The notes under the pieces were generated by a model. That model made no database searches and was not told the origin of the DNA. It was given only the letters and a program-made list of their open reading frames with translations. Positions 33,657 to 44,639 of a DNA stretch of 64,000 bases are shown here, one piece after another; positions within the stretch are counted from its first letter, which is position 1, and each line of letters begins with the position of its first letter. The stretch spans positions 42,537,560-42,601,559 of the forward strand of contig OX439043.1 of NCBI GenBank assembly GCA_949317995.1, given 5' to 3'. This DNA comes from Acholoe squamosa. Its lineage: Eukaryota; Annelida; Polychaeta; Phyllodocida; Polynoidae. The translations under genes and the position numbers were made by a program.

Positions 33657-33869
33657 AATTTAAAAATCAAGGAAACACTCAGCGTGGTGTTACCTGTACA
33701 GGTGAATCGAGCCAATTGACGGTTACTTTGAACCACCCCCTTATATACTGGAGGAGTGTTTACCATGACGTCATGCTATGACATCATAGATACCAATGCG
33801 CGCTGCAAGTAGTCCCTAACTGTCCGCGGCTAATTATATAAATATACACGAGTGTATATAGTTCCATAT
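33657..33869 (-). repeat. Ngaro-A split direct repeat A1
   Basis: 213 bp, repeated at 29787-29999 with only a few substitutions. It lies upstream of the coding region and contains a palindrome ACCTGTACAGGT, a CRE and a TATA box. Confidence 0.92.
33740..33773 (-). promoter_or_regulatory. CRE plus TATA core promoter of Ngaro-A
   Basis: On the minus strand a perfect TGACGTCA (33773-33766) is followed by TATATAAG (33747-33740). This sits in repeat A1 about 230 bp before the first Gag codons visible and is the natural place for the promoter that makes genomic RNA. CRE sites are bound by CREB/ATF factors; regulation by them is inference. The same sites recur in A2. Confidence 0.55.
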
Positions 33870-33921
33870 ATATAAAAAATAGATACTCGTCTGGATCTTT
33901 GACATCCAGATCAGTTGAGGT

Positions 33922-36510
33922 TCATACCCTGTGCAGTATTGGCCGCCAGTACATTCCGGCAGATGAAGGTGGTGGAGGTGTAGGAGCACCCTCTTCACCA
34001 CTGACATCGCCGGACTGCACCGAGCTGCTAGTCGTAGTATTCGGAGCTTGGCTGGCGGAAGTGGCAGCCGGCAGAGTACCAGCCGCTCCTGGAACAGGCA
34101 GTGGCTGGTTCGGGTCCTTCATGGCCACCTCCCTTCCAGGACCGGGGCACTTGGCTTTAGCGGTCTGTGTTAGGTTAGAAGGTGGGCCCATTGAACCTCG
34201 AACCTTCCCTCCAGCGGTCAGTACCTGCGACTCCTTACCAGGGGTCGCGACTGTTTTGAAGGGCTGGGAAGTCCTTTTTCTTCTCTCCTCTCACTATTTG
34301 TGCAATAGTGTGCACGTTCGAAACTGCGGCGATTGGTGTCGTAGGGACTTGGGGTTGGTCTACCCGACCTCGGATCCAATCATCGTAGGTATATTCAGTT
34401 CCTGAGCGTAGCCAGGTCAGGAAATCACCGGGATTTGACTGTCGCATCAGTGGGGAAACTTGTTCCATACCTCGGGGACCCGTCTGAGACATGATCTCCT
34501 TGAGGGTGGGAGAACGTTTCCTTTCTGATGTTTCTGGTGGCGCAGGTGACTGTGATTCGGACCTCGACCTCTTCTTATCCTTATGGCGAGGTCGACCCCA
34601 GGGTGGGGCTTAACCTTGCCACTCTTATCCAGGGTATTCCTGTCCTTCCTCATGACCTTTACTTTCCAGTGGGTTTCAGGTGTCATGTCGAACCTGTGAG
34701 ATTTCACATTCCTTGTAAAGTAGGCGTCTTGCTTGCCTTCCGATATGTGGCAGAAATACTCGGTGGTGATGAGTAGTTCAATACGTGCTTTTTGTTTCAG
34801 ATCATACCAAGCATCCATGAGCTTGGTATGCAGTTTCTGCACTCTAGCCATGGCATCCTCAGCTTTCAGTCCATGCTTCTTGACAATGTGCTCCGTCAAA
34901 CGTCCACGGCGGCGGGTGATGTAGCCATTGCACTTTTTATTTTCGTTTTTCTCGTTGGTACATCGGTAGATTGGCACATGATGCATGTGGGCCTCCACGA
35001 GATGTCGGTAGAAGCGATCCTTAGAGGACCACTTCTTCTCAGTCTTGTGCAGGTTCACACATACCTCGAATGGGCAGGTTCTCCGTCGGCTACTATAGTT
35101 CGAAGCTGCATATTCGAGCTTCGTCCTATGTTCGTAGCCTAAGTACGTCCTCGGGGTTTTTGAGGTGTCGCTCAAGCTAGCTACCCATACTTCGATGGAA
35201 CCGGATCATCCGTGCTTGACCTCATCCAGTCCTCGTCATCACTTTCGTTATGAAGATTTCTGGCAGGCGGGATCGAGTACGATTCGGCATACCGCTCGCA
35301 ATGGCCAAAGAACCTCGGGGTGAACATCTTGAAGCAAGACCTGGTGTTGGACCAGATCTCCTTCTGTTCTCTTGTCGTAGCGTCCTCGATGGGCTCATCA
35401 TTCTGGTTGATATGTTCCAACAAGTTTCAGTTCATCTCATCCAAGGACTTATCCTTGTCGCCATTACCGTTGCTATCTACCTCCATGTCAGAGATCTCAC
35501 CCTCCTCCGTGACTTTGAAGGCTGGAACTGGTGGGGGAGCTTGTATCTTCTTCGGAGTCATAGTTTTCGAGAGGCACTGGCTGCTTCCGGTTCAGGTGAG
35601 GTCGTTTTAGTAGGTTTGGAACCTGATCGATTCCGAGTTCGAGAAGACCTGGTGGAAGCACCAGAGTCCTCACTGTCGGAATCCTCTTTTACCTCTTTCC
35701 TAGAGAGTCTCCTGTTCCGTCGAGGTTTGATCTCTTTGAAACCTTCCTTCTGGTCCTTCTCCTTTTTTAGTTTTTCGATGTTCTTTCTCAAGTCGGTCTT
35801 TTTCTTGAGGAGTGCTTTCCTCTCTTTCTCCATCTCGGCCTGCTTCTTTTCGAGGTCCTCGAGGGTTTCCTTGACAGAGTCAGGTCGAGCAGCATCAGGA
35901 ACAGCTTTGGCGTCGGCGTCTTCTCGAGTAGACTCCTTTGCCATTCGGGTGTCCTCCTTCACCAGTTCTTCATCCTCCAACAGTCTGTCTTCGGATGGTT
36001 GAACTGGCGAACTGGCCATACAGTACACATAGGTGCATTCTCGATTCTGAATCGGAGGATGCTTCTGCCCCCAGCGGTAAATGCTGGGCAGTCCCTCGTC
36101 TATGGGCATGAGTCCGTAGATCAGAGGCGTTTCGAGGGACATTCTAATCCGCTCATCCTCCGCAATGTCGTCGACTACTTGGGTCAGTGTGTGAGAGCCG
36201 CACATGGCCTCAGCTAAGCTGAAGTAGGCGCACCAGTAGGTATCTCTACCGATGTCGTCTATTTGGTTGTCGGAGACACCTTTAACCAATCGCATCTGCA
36301 AGTCCATAGAAATGCAGTCGGGGGGCAAAACTTTGCCTCCGAGTATCCGTGGAGAAATCCAACGGTCCTTTCATGAAGCAGTAGGGATGTACCCCTTCGT
36401 GACATTAGTCTAGCCTCTCAGCGCCATGTCTAGTCCGGGGACAGTGACTGGCACTTCTAGGATGTCGTCGGCCAGTTCGGGCATAACTATCTCCACTCGG
36501 GAGACCGTTC
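33922..36510 (-). CDS. Accessory protein: coiled coil and C2H2-like zinc fingers (broken)
   Basis: A long coding region in successive frames. First (36510-35558) comes an unrecognised N-terminal domain (KGVSDNQIDDIGRDTYWCAYFS, YGLMPIDEGLPSIYRW) followed by a strongly charged Lys/Glu coiled coil and an Ser/Arg-rich acidic tail. Next (35423-35181) is FFGHCERYAESYS and an acidic stretch. Then (35175-34447) two C2H2-like fingers (CPFEVC..HLVEAH and CTNEKNENKKC..HIVKKH) with basic sequence, then DFLTWLRSGTEYTYDDWI (34492-34235) and a Pro/Ser/Gly-rich end (34191-33922). Frames change near 35550, 35180, 34470 and 34240. The successive pieces read as one decayed nucleic-acid-binding protein of perhaps 800 residues. 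It occupies the env or third-ORF position. No transmembrane segment or signal peptide is seen. I do not recognise the family. Confidence 0.5.
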
Positions 36511-36994
36511 TCTGACGCACTGACGCATTCAAGCAACCTCCTCTTGCCGAAATGCCCACTAGTTTTGTGGCCATGACAGAAGTACATGATGTCGTGTCTC
36601 ATTGCCATAGGGATCACTATCTGCAAAATCTTGTCCTTGGTGGGACAAGTCTTCCAATAACAAAGCAGCCCATCTATCATTTCTAGCTTGGTCCACTGAG
36701 CTAGAAACTTACGGGTCTCTCAATCTTCAATAGAGATGGCGGGCCTTTCTGGCCTCTTTCCATTCTTAAGTAGTTGAATAACTCGTTTTATTGCAGGGTC
36801 ACTCTGTTGAAATTGTTTGATGGTCTCCGGGGACCACTCAACAACGTTTTCCACACAGAGATTGGGCAGTGGGTCGATCCTTCGAGTTTTACCTCGGGTT
36901 CAAACCCCTGCCAGCACAGCGTTGTGTGCCCCACAATCGTCACAATCAATTTTCTGACACTTCCGTATCGGTCTTCTAGACAGGGTGTTAGCAT
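36405..36994 (-). pseudogene. pol: Gypsy connection domain and integrase zinc domain (core missing)
   Basis: After the RNase H, fragments of the tether (NMLTPCLEDRYGSVRK at 36994) lead to the integrase zinc-binding region with the HHCC-type start DIMYFCHGHKTSGHFGKRRLL (36680-36500). The DDE catalytic core that should follow cannot be found in any frame. Sequence after about 36510 belongs to the accessory frame instead. So the integrase is truncated by a junction rather than merely mutated. Confidence 0.75.
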
Positions 36995-37025
36995 TTACAT
37001 GCTTCGAGCCTGCTCGATGTTGGAT

Positions 37026-37598
37026 TTAACTGTGCTCCAAACCAAACTTAGACAAGTGCGCCAAACAGCGCCCAATCATCCCTTCGGCGTCCTTGAAGTT
37101 CAGGAGCCACTTTAGAAATGAGTGATCAGTTCTCAAGTCGGAACCCCATAGAAAGTGCCGAAATTTCTTAGTGTACACCACCACAGCCAATAACTCACGT
37201 TTGGTGGTGCAGATATTTCTCTGCGCTTTATTCAAAGTATTACTCGCAAAAGCAATAGGAACTTCGACTCTGTCTTGGACCTGAGACAGGGCTGCCCCTA
37301 TGCTATTATTGGTGGCATCTGTATCGAGGATGAAATGCCCATCCGAGGTTGGGTATTTCAACACTGGCGTATTTGCAAACAAATCTTTTATAGCTTGAAA
37401 AGACTTGTCTTGTTCGTCACCCCATGGGAAACGTTCTTTAACCCGTCCCAGAGTCCAATGCGCAAGTATTTGCAAAGGATAGCTCACTTTGGAGTAAGTC
37501 TCTATAGTATGAGCAGAAGCCCAGGAAAGAACGAATCTCTCTGGCAGTCTCGGGCTTAGCCCATTCTGAAACTGATTGAAGTTTCTCGGGGTCGGCAA
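37026..37598 (-). pseudogene. pol: Gypsy RNase H
   Basis: Typical RT-linked RNase H: LDTDATNNSIGAAL, VPIAFASNTLNKAQRN, TTKRELLAVV and LRTDHSFLKWLL give the catalytic acidic residues. It lies one frame off the reverse transcriptase (shift near 37560) and runs to 37026. Confidence 0.88.
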
Positions 37599-38345
37599 GA
37601 ATGCCGTCAGGTGTTATTAAGTAGGTAATGGATGTTTTAAACAAATTACACTTCTTAGGTTTAAGCTTCAATCCATTGGCTTGAATCCGTTTCAAGACCA
37701 ATTCGAGATTGTTGGCACAATCCTCAAATATTTTCCCAAACACGACTATGTCGTCAAGGTACACATTCTCATAATAGGTCACTCAGCATGGTTTCCATCA
37801 TGGCTTCGAACGTAGCCGGTGCGTTGCATAACCCAAAGGGTAATACATTATACTGGAATAATCCAAAATGGCTCGAAAAAGCCGTCTTTTCCATATCTTC
37901 GGGTTTCATTCCAATCTGCCAGTATCCAAACTGCAAGTCCAGGGTGCAAAAATACTTGTTCCCCCCAAGGGAGTCCAAAGTCTCGTCAATTTGAGGTAAA
38001 GGATAAGAATTCTTCTTGGTTAACCCATTAAGTTTTCGGTAGTCCACACAGAACCTCATGGTTCCGTCTTTCTTCATAGTCATACAAACGGGACTAGACC
38101 AGGGGCTAGTACTAGGTACAATAACCCCCTGCTTCAATTGGTTGAGAATCTGCTTTTCTGCTTCGAGTTTCTTTTTCAGAGGTAGCCTCCGATATGGAAT
38201 CTTGAAGGGTTTCGCATCCCCAGTGTCGATGCAGTGTAGAACTTTATCGGTTCTACCCACTGGACCCCCATCCTCACCAAAGGCAGGGAAGTAATTGGCT
38301 AACAGGTTTCAAAGCCTTATTTTCTCATCAGCACTGGTCAACGAG
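37438..38345 (-). pseudogene. pol: Gypsy reverse transcriptase
   Basis: Ty3/Gypsy signature in order: YRRLPLKKK, GVIVPSTSPWSSPV, RFCVDYRKLNGLT, FCTLDLQFGYWQI, LPFGLCNAPATF, then after a one-base shift at about 37775 VYLDDIVVFG (intact YLDD) and LKLKPKKCNLF. DLQFGYWQI carries the first catalytic Asp. The single shift separates palm motifs. Confidence 0.9.
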
Positions 38346-38456
38346 GAATCATCAACCAGCTTGTCAAGTTGGTCTGTCAGTTTCTTCACTGGTTTCGGGC
38401 CAACCTTGCTCTCGAAGTGGACTTCGGATATATACACTCGGTGAGGGACATTTGAC

Positions 38457-39208
38457 CTACCTGTTCATTTTTATGCAAATAAATAAGACTAAAGTGTCGA
38501 CAGATTCCAATCTAAGAGAACTCAACCTTTCTGGGTTGGGTTCGAACACCGCATTGGCTCCCCTGAACTTAGAGTTCGAGGAACACAACATGTCGCAGGT
38601 AATTCCTGGAGGAATCTTCACAGTCTGTACCACGGTCGCTACAGAGGACACGTGTCTTAATACACAATGGATTTCGCAGTTGTATGAATGCCTAATCTTC
38701 AACAACCTATGGCGGGGATCCAACACCTCGCCATACAAACTAGCGAAGTCCAATCCAATTATCCCATCGTCGCTTATTTCGGCAATGGTGGGGCACATGA
38801 CGAAGTCATGCCCGCCCATTCTGATCTGTATGAAGGTTTTACCAAAAGTCTGCATCCAGCATTAACACCCACAGGGAGTGCATCAGGCTTGCCCGACATC
38901 AGTTCGAAGAACTTCTTGGAGATACACAAATGGCTGGCACCAGTATCTATCAAGAATTCCTCGACCTGTTCCTTCACCGATACAGTAACGTACCATCTTT
39001 TCCCTCCCAGTGGGGAAGGATTCTCAGCGAATCGAACCTGCTCCTCCGAGTCACCAAGCTCCCATCCAAAGTCTTTCAAAAAGGCTACACATGGATGGTC
39101 TGGGGGAAGGTGTGTCGCACTCACCCGGGCCAGCTCTCTGACCCACCTTTCCTCATCTTTGATGCAGGATTTCTCCCTCCGGCTTCGGATCCCCTGACCC
39201 ACCATCAC
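38457..39208 (-). pseudogene. pol: Gypsy aspartic protease
   Basis: Retropepsin active site FLIDTGASHLCIS (DTGAS near residue 88 of the frame starting at 39208) and, in an overlapping second frame, the flap and IIGLDF region (38855-38457). A frameshift near 38800 separates the two. It would cleave the polyprotein; here it is broken. Confidence 0.8.
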
Positions 39209-39364
39209 ATCAAAGCTCCCGGCCCCGACTGGAGTGAGAGGATCCTTCTCACTTACCAGACTCCTGGGAGATATTGGCTCGTTGGATAGTTCGATCTTGC
39301 CGTTTTTCGGTATTTTGGCAGTTCCTTTCAGGGATCACATCGTTTGTCGTAAATGTTACCCCCT

Positions 39365-39583
39365 CTAGTTTTCCTCATTCCCTGCTTCGCCCTCACCTTC
39401 CTGAAGAGCTGTAACACGGGCGAATATGGGCTTCGGAGCAGTACATTCGTGGGCATAGTGGCCCATTTCCTGACATCTGTAGCATCTTAACCGAGACCGG
39501 TCCACCCTCTGTCGAGGCCGTCTCATGGTCATAGCTTCAGTAAAAGTTTTGATCATTTCTTCCATCATTTTGGTAACATCCAT
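39365..39583 (-). pseudogene. gag: Gypsy Gag nucleocapsid zinc knuckle
   Basis: A CCHC knuckle CYRCQEMGHYAHEC preceded by basic residues (RRPRQRVDRSRLR), the RNA-binding end of Gag. It ends at a stop at 39365; protease sequence follows in the next 160 bp. Confidence 0.8.
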
Positions 39584-39769
39584 CTGTGCTAGTGTGGTAG
39601 TAGCATTGGATGTTGTCGAAGTAGGTATCGAAGAGGACCTTAGAGATTTTTTTTATTGAACATTCGTCGAGGTATATATTTCCTCTTCATGTCTCGTTTA
39701 ACTTGGACAGCGGAGATGCTTCCATCTTCCTCTTCGATCTCGATCACCTCGATATCTGAGTCACCCCCA

Positions 39770-41435
39770 TCAGCCTGATGCATGGAGGAGACCGGAGCTG
39801 TCGAAGCCCACCATCAAGGTTTGAACTTTATTAAAATCATCTATTCTTTCAAAGAGGTCGGTCAGCCCTGCATTCTTCCCTTTCCAAGCAGTGAGGGTGG
39901 CCTGTTGCTGTTCCTCGTCCCTGAGTCCTTGTATGAACTGAGGTAGTAGGTCATTAATGAAGTATTCCTCATTCAGACCAACATTAGGACGGGCCTCATG
40001 TAATAAGGTCTGCAGCTTGAATCCGAAAGCCCTAAAATTCTCATGAGGCTTTTGGGTTTGTTTCTTGAAAACCATCATAGGGTCCTCGGTCACAAAGTTG
40101 TACAGAAGTACACTTGCATATTCTACTAAATCTGTGAATGTGCCACATTCATTGTAGACTTAATTCCATTTAACCACTGCTATTTTCCCTGGTCCGGCCT
40201 TCAAACATCTGACCTGGTGTGGCAGTGCTTCCTCAGGGGACCATGCATGTCATCTGTGAAGTTCGAAAACCATTCCTTCCACATGGTAGTCCCATCGTAG
40301 GACTCGTTTCCTCGTTGTGAGCACACCCGGAAGTGTTCGAAGACTGATTCAGTAAGTTGTCAAGGGTGGCTCGAGATCGCCTCCTGTTTCCAGAAGGTCC
40401 CCCAGCAGCACCTGTCGTTCCACTGTTGGGCCTCGGAGCTCCCCCGGCATTACCCGGAGTACCTCCTGTGGCACCTTGGCTCTGATCATTTCCTGCTCCT
40501 AGATCATGAGGAGAAGAATCGTCTTCATACGAGATGTCAAAAGATCCGTCCTCATTGGTATGAACTACGTCCGAACCCTGACAGGATCCACCATTCTCAT
40601 CAGTGTAGGTTCCCAAAGGAACATCTCTGACACTAAATCTCAGTTTCTTATCTCCACCCCCATCAGATTTATGTCCAGGTTGATAGACACTGTCACCGGT
40701 AACGTTCACCCTAGCATTATCATTGATGAAGGTTTAATCGGAAGGTATTTCATTCTGTTCCTCGAATTCATCTAGATCAGAATCGTCAGCTATGTCACAA
40801 TGTGTAGTTGTGGTGGTATTGGTATGGAAAGAATCTTCCTCACCATCAATATGAACATATCAATGTTCGAATTATCGTCATTTGTTAGCTGATGTTTCGT
40901 GGTCAGCTTCGGTGGTGGCACTGTATTCTCCATGCCTGTTACATAACAGTCTAGAGCATTCTTTTTCTTAGTTAGTTGAGCTATCTGTAGGCCCAGCTCC
41001 TGCTGGTGAGTTAACAAGTCTTCATTGTTGTCTTTTATCTCCAGCATTAGTTGTTCATTGTCTTCAATCATTGCATTTCGGATCTGTACTAAATTTTCAT
41101 TTTCAGTCCTCCGAAGATTGATGTTTTCTCTTATCCTACCTTCTTCGGCTAACAATTGGTTGCGTTTATCTTCTTGATCAGCTTCCCATTGTCCGTATTC
41201 GATCTCGAGTCTAGTTAATTCGAGCTTCTTTTGGATAACTAGGTGCTTTTTTTCCAGAGATCTGTTTAGCCTCTTTATTTTCTACATTCTGTTCAAGATT
41301 GTTCAGAGTAAAAAATAGGATCTTTTGTTCATTTTCGTATTTCTCGCATTGTTTTTCGAGATTTCTTAGGCGCAATACTTTGCATTCAGAATTTTCCCAC
41401 TTCTTTTGTTGGTCATGTCTCATAATCTGCACCAA
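39770..41435 (-). pseudogene. gag: Gypsy Gag, coiled-coil and capsid-like region
   Basis: The N-terminal ~220 codons (41435-40790, one frameshift near 41215) are heptad-like and charged (NLEKQCEKYENEQ, NINLRRTENENL), predicting a long coiled coil. Then come a Gly/Asn/Pro-rich linker (40709-40233) and a helical segment (40093-39770; KPHENFRAFGFKLQTLL, YFINDLLPQFIQGL) resembling the retrotransposon Gag capsid domain. Frames change several times, so no intact protein is made. The coiled-coil N terminus is unusually long for a Gypsy Gag. Confidence 0.65.
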
Positions 41436-43540
41436 TTAATATGCTAATTAGGACTCAGATATGAATATTTCATAAGGTCTAATGCTGTTATCACCTTTAT
41501 CATGTCTAATTACATCTGTAGGTCTATATATTGGGTAGGAATTATGTGTGATGAGGAAGATGTTTGCAACGATGTGATGGAGGGACAAGGCGAGTAATTG
41601 GACTTGGGCCTTGTCAGTATGAAACTGCCGGAATATTTATTTGAACAAAGTTAATAAATAATAAAGAAAAAAGAAAAGAAAACAACAGCCTGTTCTGCAT
41701 GCCTGCCTGCCTGCTCAGGTATGTATACCTGTGACCTAGTTCAGGTGTCTCAGTCAGGTGTCCTAGTCAGGTGGAGAGTGGTGCCCTCTGACAATCAATA
41801 CAGGAGTCAATCCGTATAAGTTATTGACTCCACCCATATTGGTAATAATTTTCCATAATTTGAACCTATAATTAATATGGTAATTATCTATCAGATTTAC
41901 ATATTACGACAGATCTGATATCACCATCAGCTGTAGCATACCTCATTACCCCTTTGTACCAAATACTAATTGGGAATTATGTCAATTTAATAATGATATC
42001 TGCGTATTCTCCAATAATTTGAGGTCCATGGGAGCCCCTGGCTCCAATGGTAAAGGTCCATAGGCGAGCTGCTCATTTTCCTACATTTTCTTGTGCGATA
42101 ATGATTTTTTTTTTTTTCATTTTCGTGCAAAGTAAGTTCGTCTTACTTTGATATAATCAGCGTGGGTAAAAGTATCGATGCTTCTGTGCATGCATGCGTC
42201 GAGTGCTGACATCTGGTTGGCGCCATCTTTGTTTATGAGATGAAACAGGGCCAGCTTTGATCTAATTGTGAGATTTTTTCCCCCCTTTTACCTTATTAAA
42301 TGATGCGGGTCAATTTGACCTTATTCAAGCCTAAATTGTGTGTCAAGTATTATTTGTTCACTTTGATTGTATGCATTATCACATTGTTACTTAGCGCTCT
42401 CACCATGGTGCCTCAGAAGCAGCACAGCAACATGCCCTTTATCCTGTTTCTAATTCATCATTCTCGTTGCTAATATGTACAGGTATTACCTAAAAGGCTT
42501 TGATGATATTCCTCTTTTCTCACATCATTTTAGAGGTATTCACTTCAGCCAAAAGTAATACTACTAGTACATCACTTTAGATTTGAGACACTGCTTGGTT
42601 CAGGCAAGGAACATAAATATATATTCTATATTCTTTGGTTCAGGGCAGGGTGGCCTTATATATCTACCAGATCTATGATATATGTTAATCCTGTTATTGT
42701 TAATTAATGTGATGTTCATGTTATAATTGGTTGATTCAGATTTTGGTTAATAAAACACGGGTAGTTTTGATAGGATAGTGCTGTAGATTCCAAAATAGTC
42801 TCACAAATAACTGTCCTAACATCTGGTGTGAAAGTTGGGAAACATGCAAATGTTTTTCTAATGTTTTTTTGACGTTTTTAAAACGTTTATTACCATGTAG
42901 TACTAAAATCCCCTATTTTCGTCCAGGTCCAAATATATCTATACTTTGTACAAGAAATCCACACCACATCAAAATAATCAGCTTGTGCCATTTGATTTCA
43001 TATGTTCTTAAATCATCATTCTTCAAATATTGTTCAAAATCCATGGACTTTCAAATTAGTGGTAATCTCCATAGAGAAAAATAATCTCAAATTACAAATC
43101 AAATACAAGAGTAGAATGTAAATTGAACTGTGTAATATATGCATGACTATCCAAGGATGCAGCAATTACAATAAAATGGTTTAGATGAATTTTATTTGAT
43201 GAACTTTACCAAACACTTAGACTTTGCATTAGAGCTTATATATTCTTAGGAGTGAAAGGTTTTAGAATAACCAATTAAAAACGTTCAAATTAGTTTCTGC
43301 CATTTATAAACGTTCCTTTTCTAGACCTATTAGCAATGTTTCCCCATAGTTTCCTTATTAATGTTTATATTCTAACCTAAAAGATACGCTGAAAAAGCGT
43401 TTTAATAGCAACATTTTTTTCAGAACTTGATAGGTTAGTTTTGAAATGTTAATTTAACGTTTGTTGCTCACTGGGTTACAGCACAATAGCATAACCCCTC
43501 CACAAACTGACAGAACAAGAGACAGTATTCCAGTGGGGTG
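41436..43540. other. No gene recognised
   Basis: AT-rich sequence. A short CCTG/GTCAGGTGT repetitive patch lies near 41700-41780 and a T-run near 42105-42116. If the minus-strand Gypsy has a 5' LTR it should be in the first kilobase, but I could not match it to a second copy. Confidence 0.5.
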
Positions 43541-43995
43541 AATAAGAGGAAGAATCATTCACTCACCTCAAATCCCTCTTGGTCTCTGCACCTATATTGG
43601 GATACTCCCGGGTAGAGGGCCAATACATCCTTGACACAGATGGCAGCAACTGTGGTATCAGTGGAGTGCTGTCCCAAATGCAGGAAGGGCAGGAGTGAGT
43701 GTTGTCTTATGGTAGTCGTGTCCTTTCTCCAGCTGAAAGAAACTATTGTGTTACACGACATGAACTCCTAGCCATTGTGGAGTTCATGGAGAAGTATAGA
43801 CGGACCATGCTGCACTCAGATGGCTGCTGCAGAAGAAGGATCCAGAGGGTTAGTTAGCACGTTGGCTGGAGCGACTAGCACCATTCCAGTTTGACATAGA
43901 GCATAGGAAGGGGACTCTCCATTGCAATGCAGATGCCTCTCTCATATTCCTTGCCCTTTTCCATGTGCAGTGTGGAAGGGGACATGAAGACCCAG
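43541..43995 (+). pseudogene. pol: Ty3/Gypsy RNase H remnant
   Basis: On the plus strand the region reads LLVSAPILGYSRVEGQYI, then LDTDGSNCGISGVLSQMQ, then after a stop VLSPAERNYCVTRHELLAIV and FQFDIEHRKGTLHCNADASL. These are the end of reverse transcriptase, the RNase H motifs and the DALSR-like end. Stops at about 43702 and 43853 kill the frame. Confidence 0.85.
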
Positions 43996-44639
43996 GCACG
44001 TGATAACATGTGTGATAACATGTGTGTTATTGATTAGGGTACAGGTTTCATTAATATGTGTCAAGTAACATTCTTTGATAATTCAGATAAAGGGATAATA
44101 ACAGTGGTGGATGCATCCATCCTTCACCTAGTGTGCACATACCTACACACACATCTATATGACTTGGCTCTTTATTAAGTAATCATATTTCCAAACCCAG
44201 GAATTCCATATAACCTTGTATCAGTGACTTGCAAATTGTAACATTATTTTGTTCAACCTTATCTCAAGGGGAGTCCCACAGGCCTGGGTGTTACCTAACA
44301 CAATACCTGTGCACTCCCCCTTCCTGATAATGTCCACTCAAGTGTACATGGAGAGTGGGGGAATTGTAATGTAATTTAGCAAACCTTATAAAAGAAGGAG
44401 AATTCCAAGATTTAGAATAACTTCTGAATCTTACAAGTACTCTGCCTCATACCTAAAAAAGAGAAAGAGAAGTACTTCAGCACAGCACAATGGTGAGACC
44501 ACCAACAAAGGCGCAGTTGGCAACATGACACCAACCCGTCTCCACCTGTAGAACTGTCGGACAGCGTGGTAGAGGAAGTAGGTGTAGGAACATCCTGGAA
44601 CCTAAAACCATGGTTATAGGCTCTGCTGAAGGGTGGTCT

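Larger units (their letters stand above)
29509..33869 (-). mobile_element. Ngaro-type tyrosine-recombinase retrotransposon (Ngaro-A)
   Basis: Read on the minus strand the order is repeat A1, Gag, UAG, reverse transcriptase/RNase H, tyrosine recombinase, repeat B1, repeat A2, repeat B2. This A1-genes-B1-A2-B2 arrangement of split direct repeats is diagnostic of Ngaro elements. No DNA methylase domain is present, which also fits Ngaro rather than DIRS1. Both repeat pairs are nearly identical, so the element is young, but the recombinase frame is broken near 30610. A 113-bp spacer separates A2 and B2. Confidence 0.9.
33922..41435 (-). mobile_element. Decayed Ty3/Gypsy-like element with accessory gene
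   Basis: Gag with coiled coil and CCHC knuckle (41.4-39.4 kb), aspartic protease, reverse transcriptase, RNase H and integrase zinc domain (39.2-36.4 kb) occur in canonical Ty3/Gypsy order on the minus strand, all with frameshifts or stops. A long accessory frame (about 36.5-33.9 kb) replaces the integrase core and C terminus. I could not find long terminal repeats at either end. Ngaro-A abuts its 3' side. Confidence 0.8.

Noticed and set aside
33922-36510. Envelope protein of a Gypsy element
   Set aside because: No signal peptide, transmembrane segment or cleavage-site pattern; the content is coiled coil and zinc fingers.
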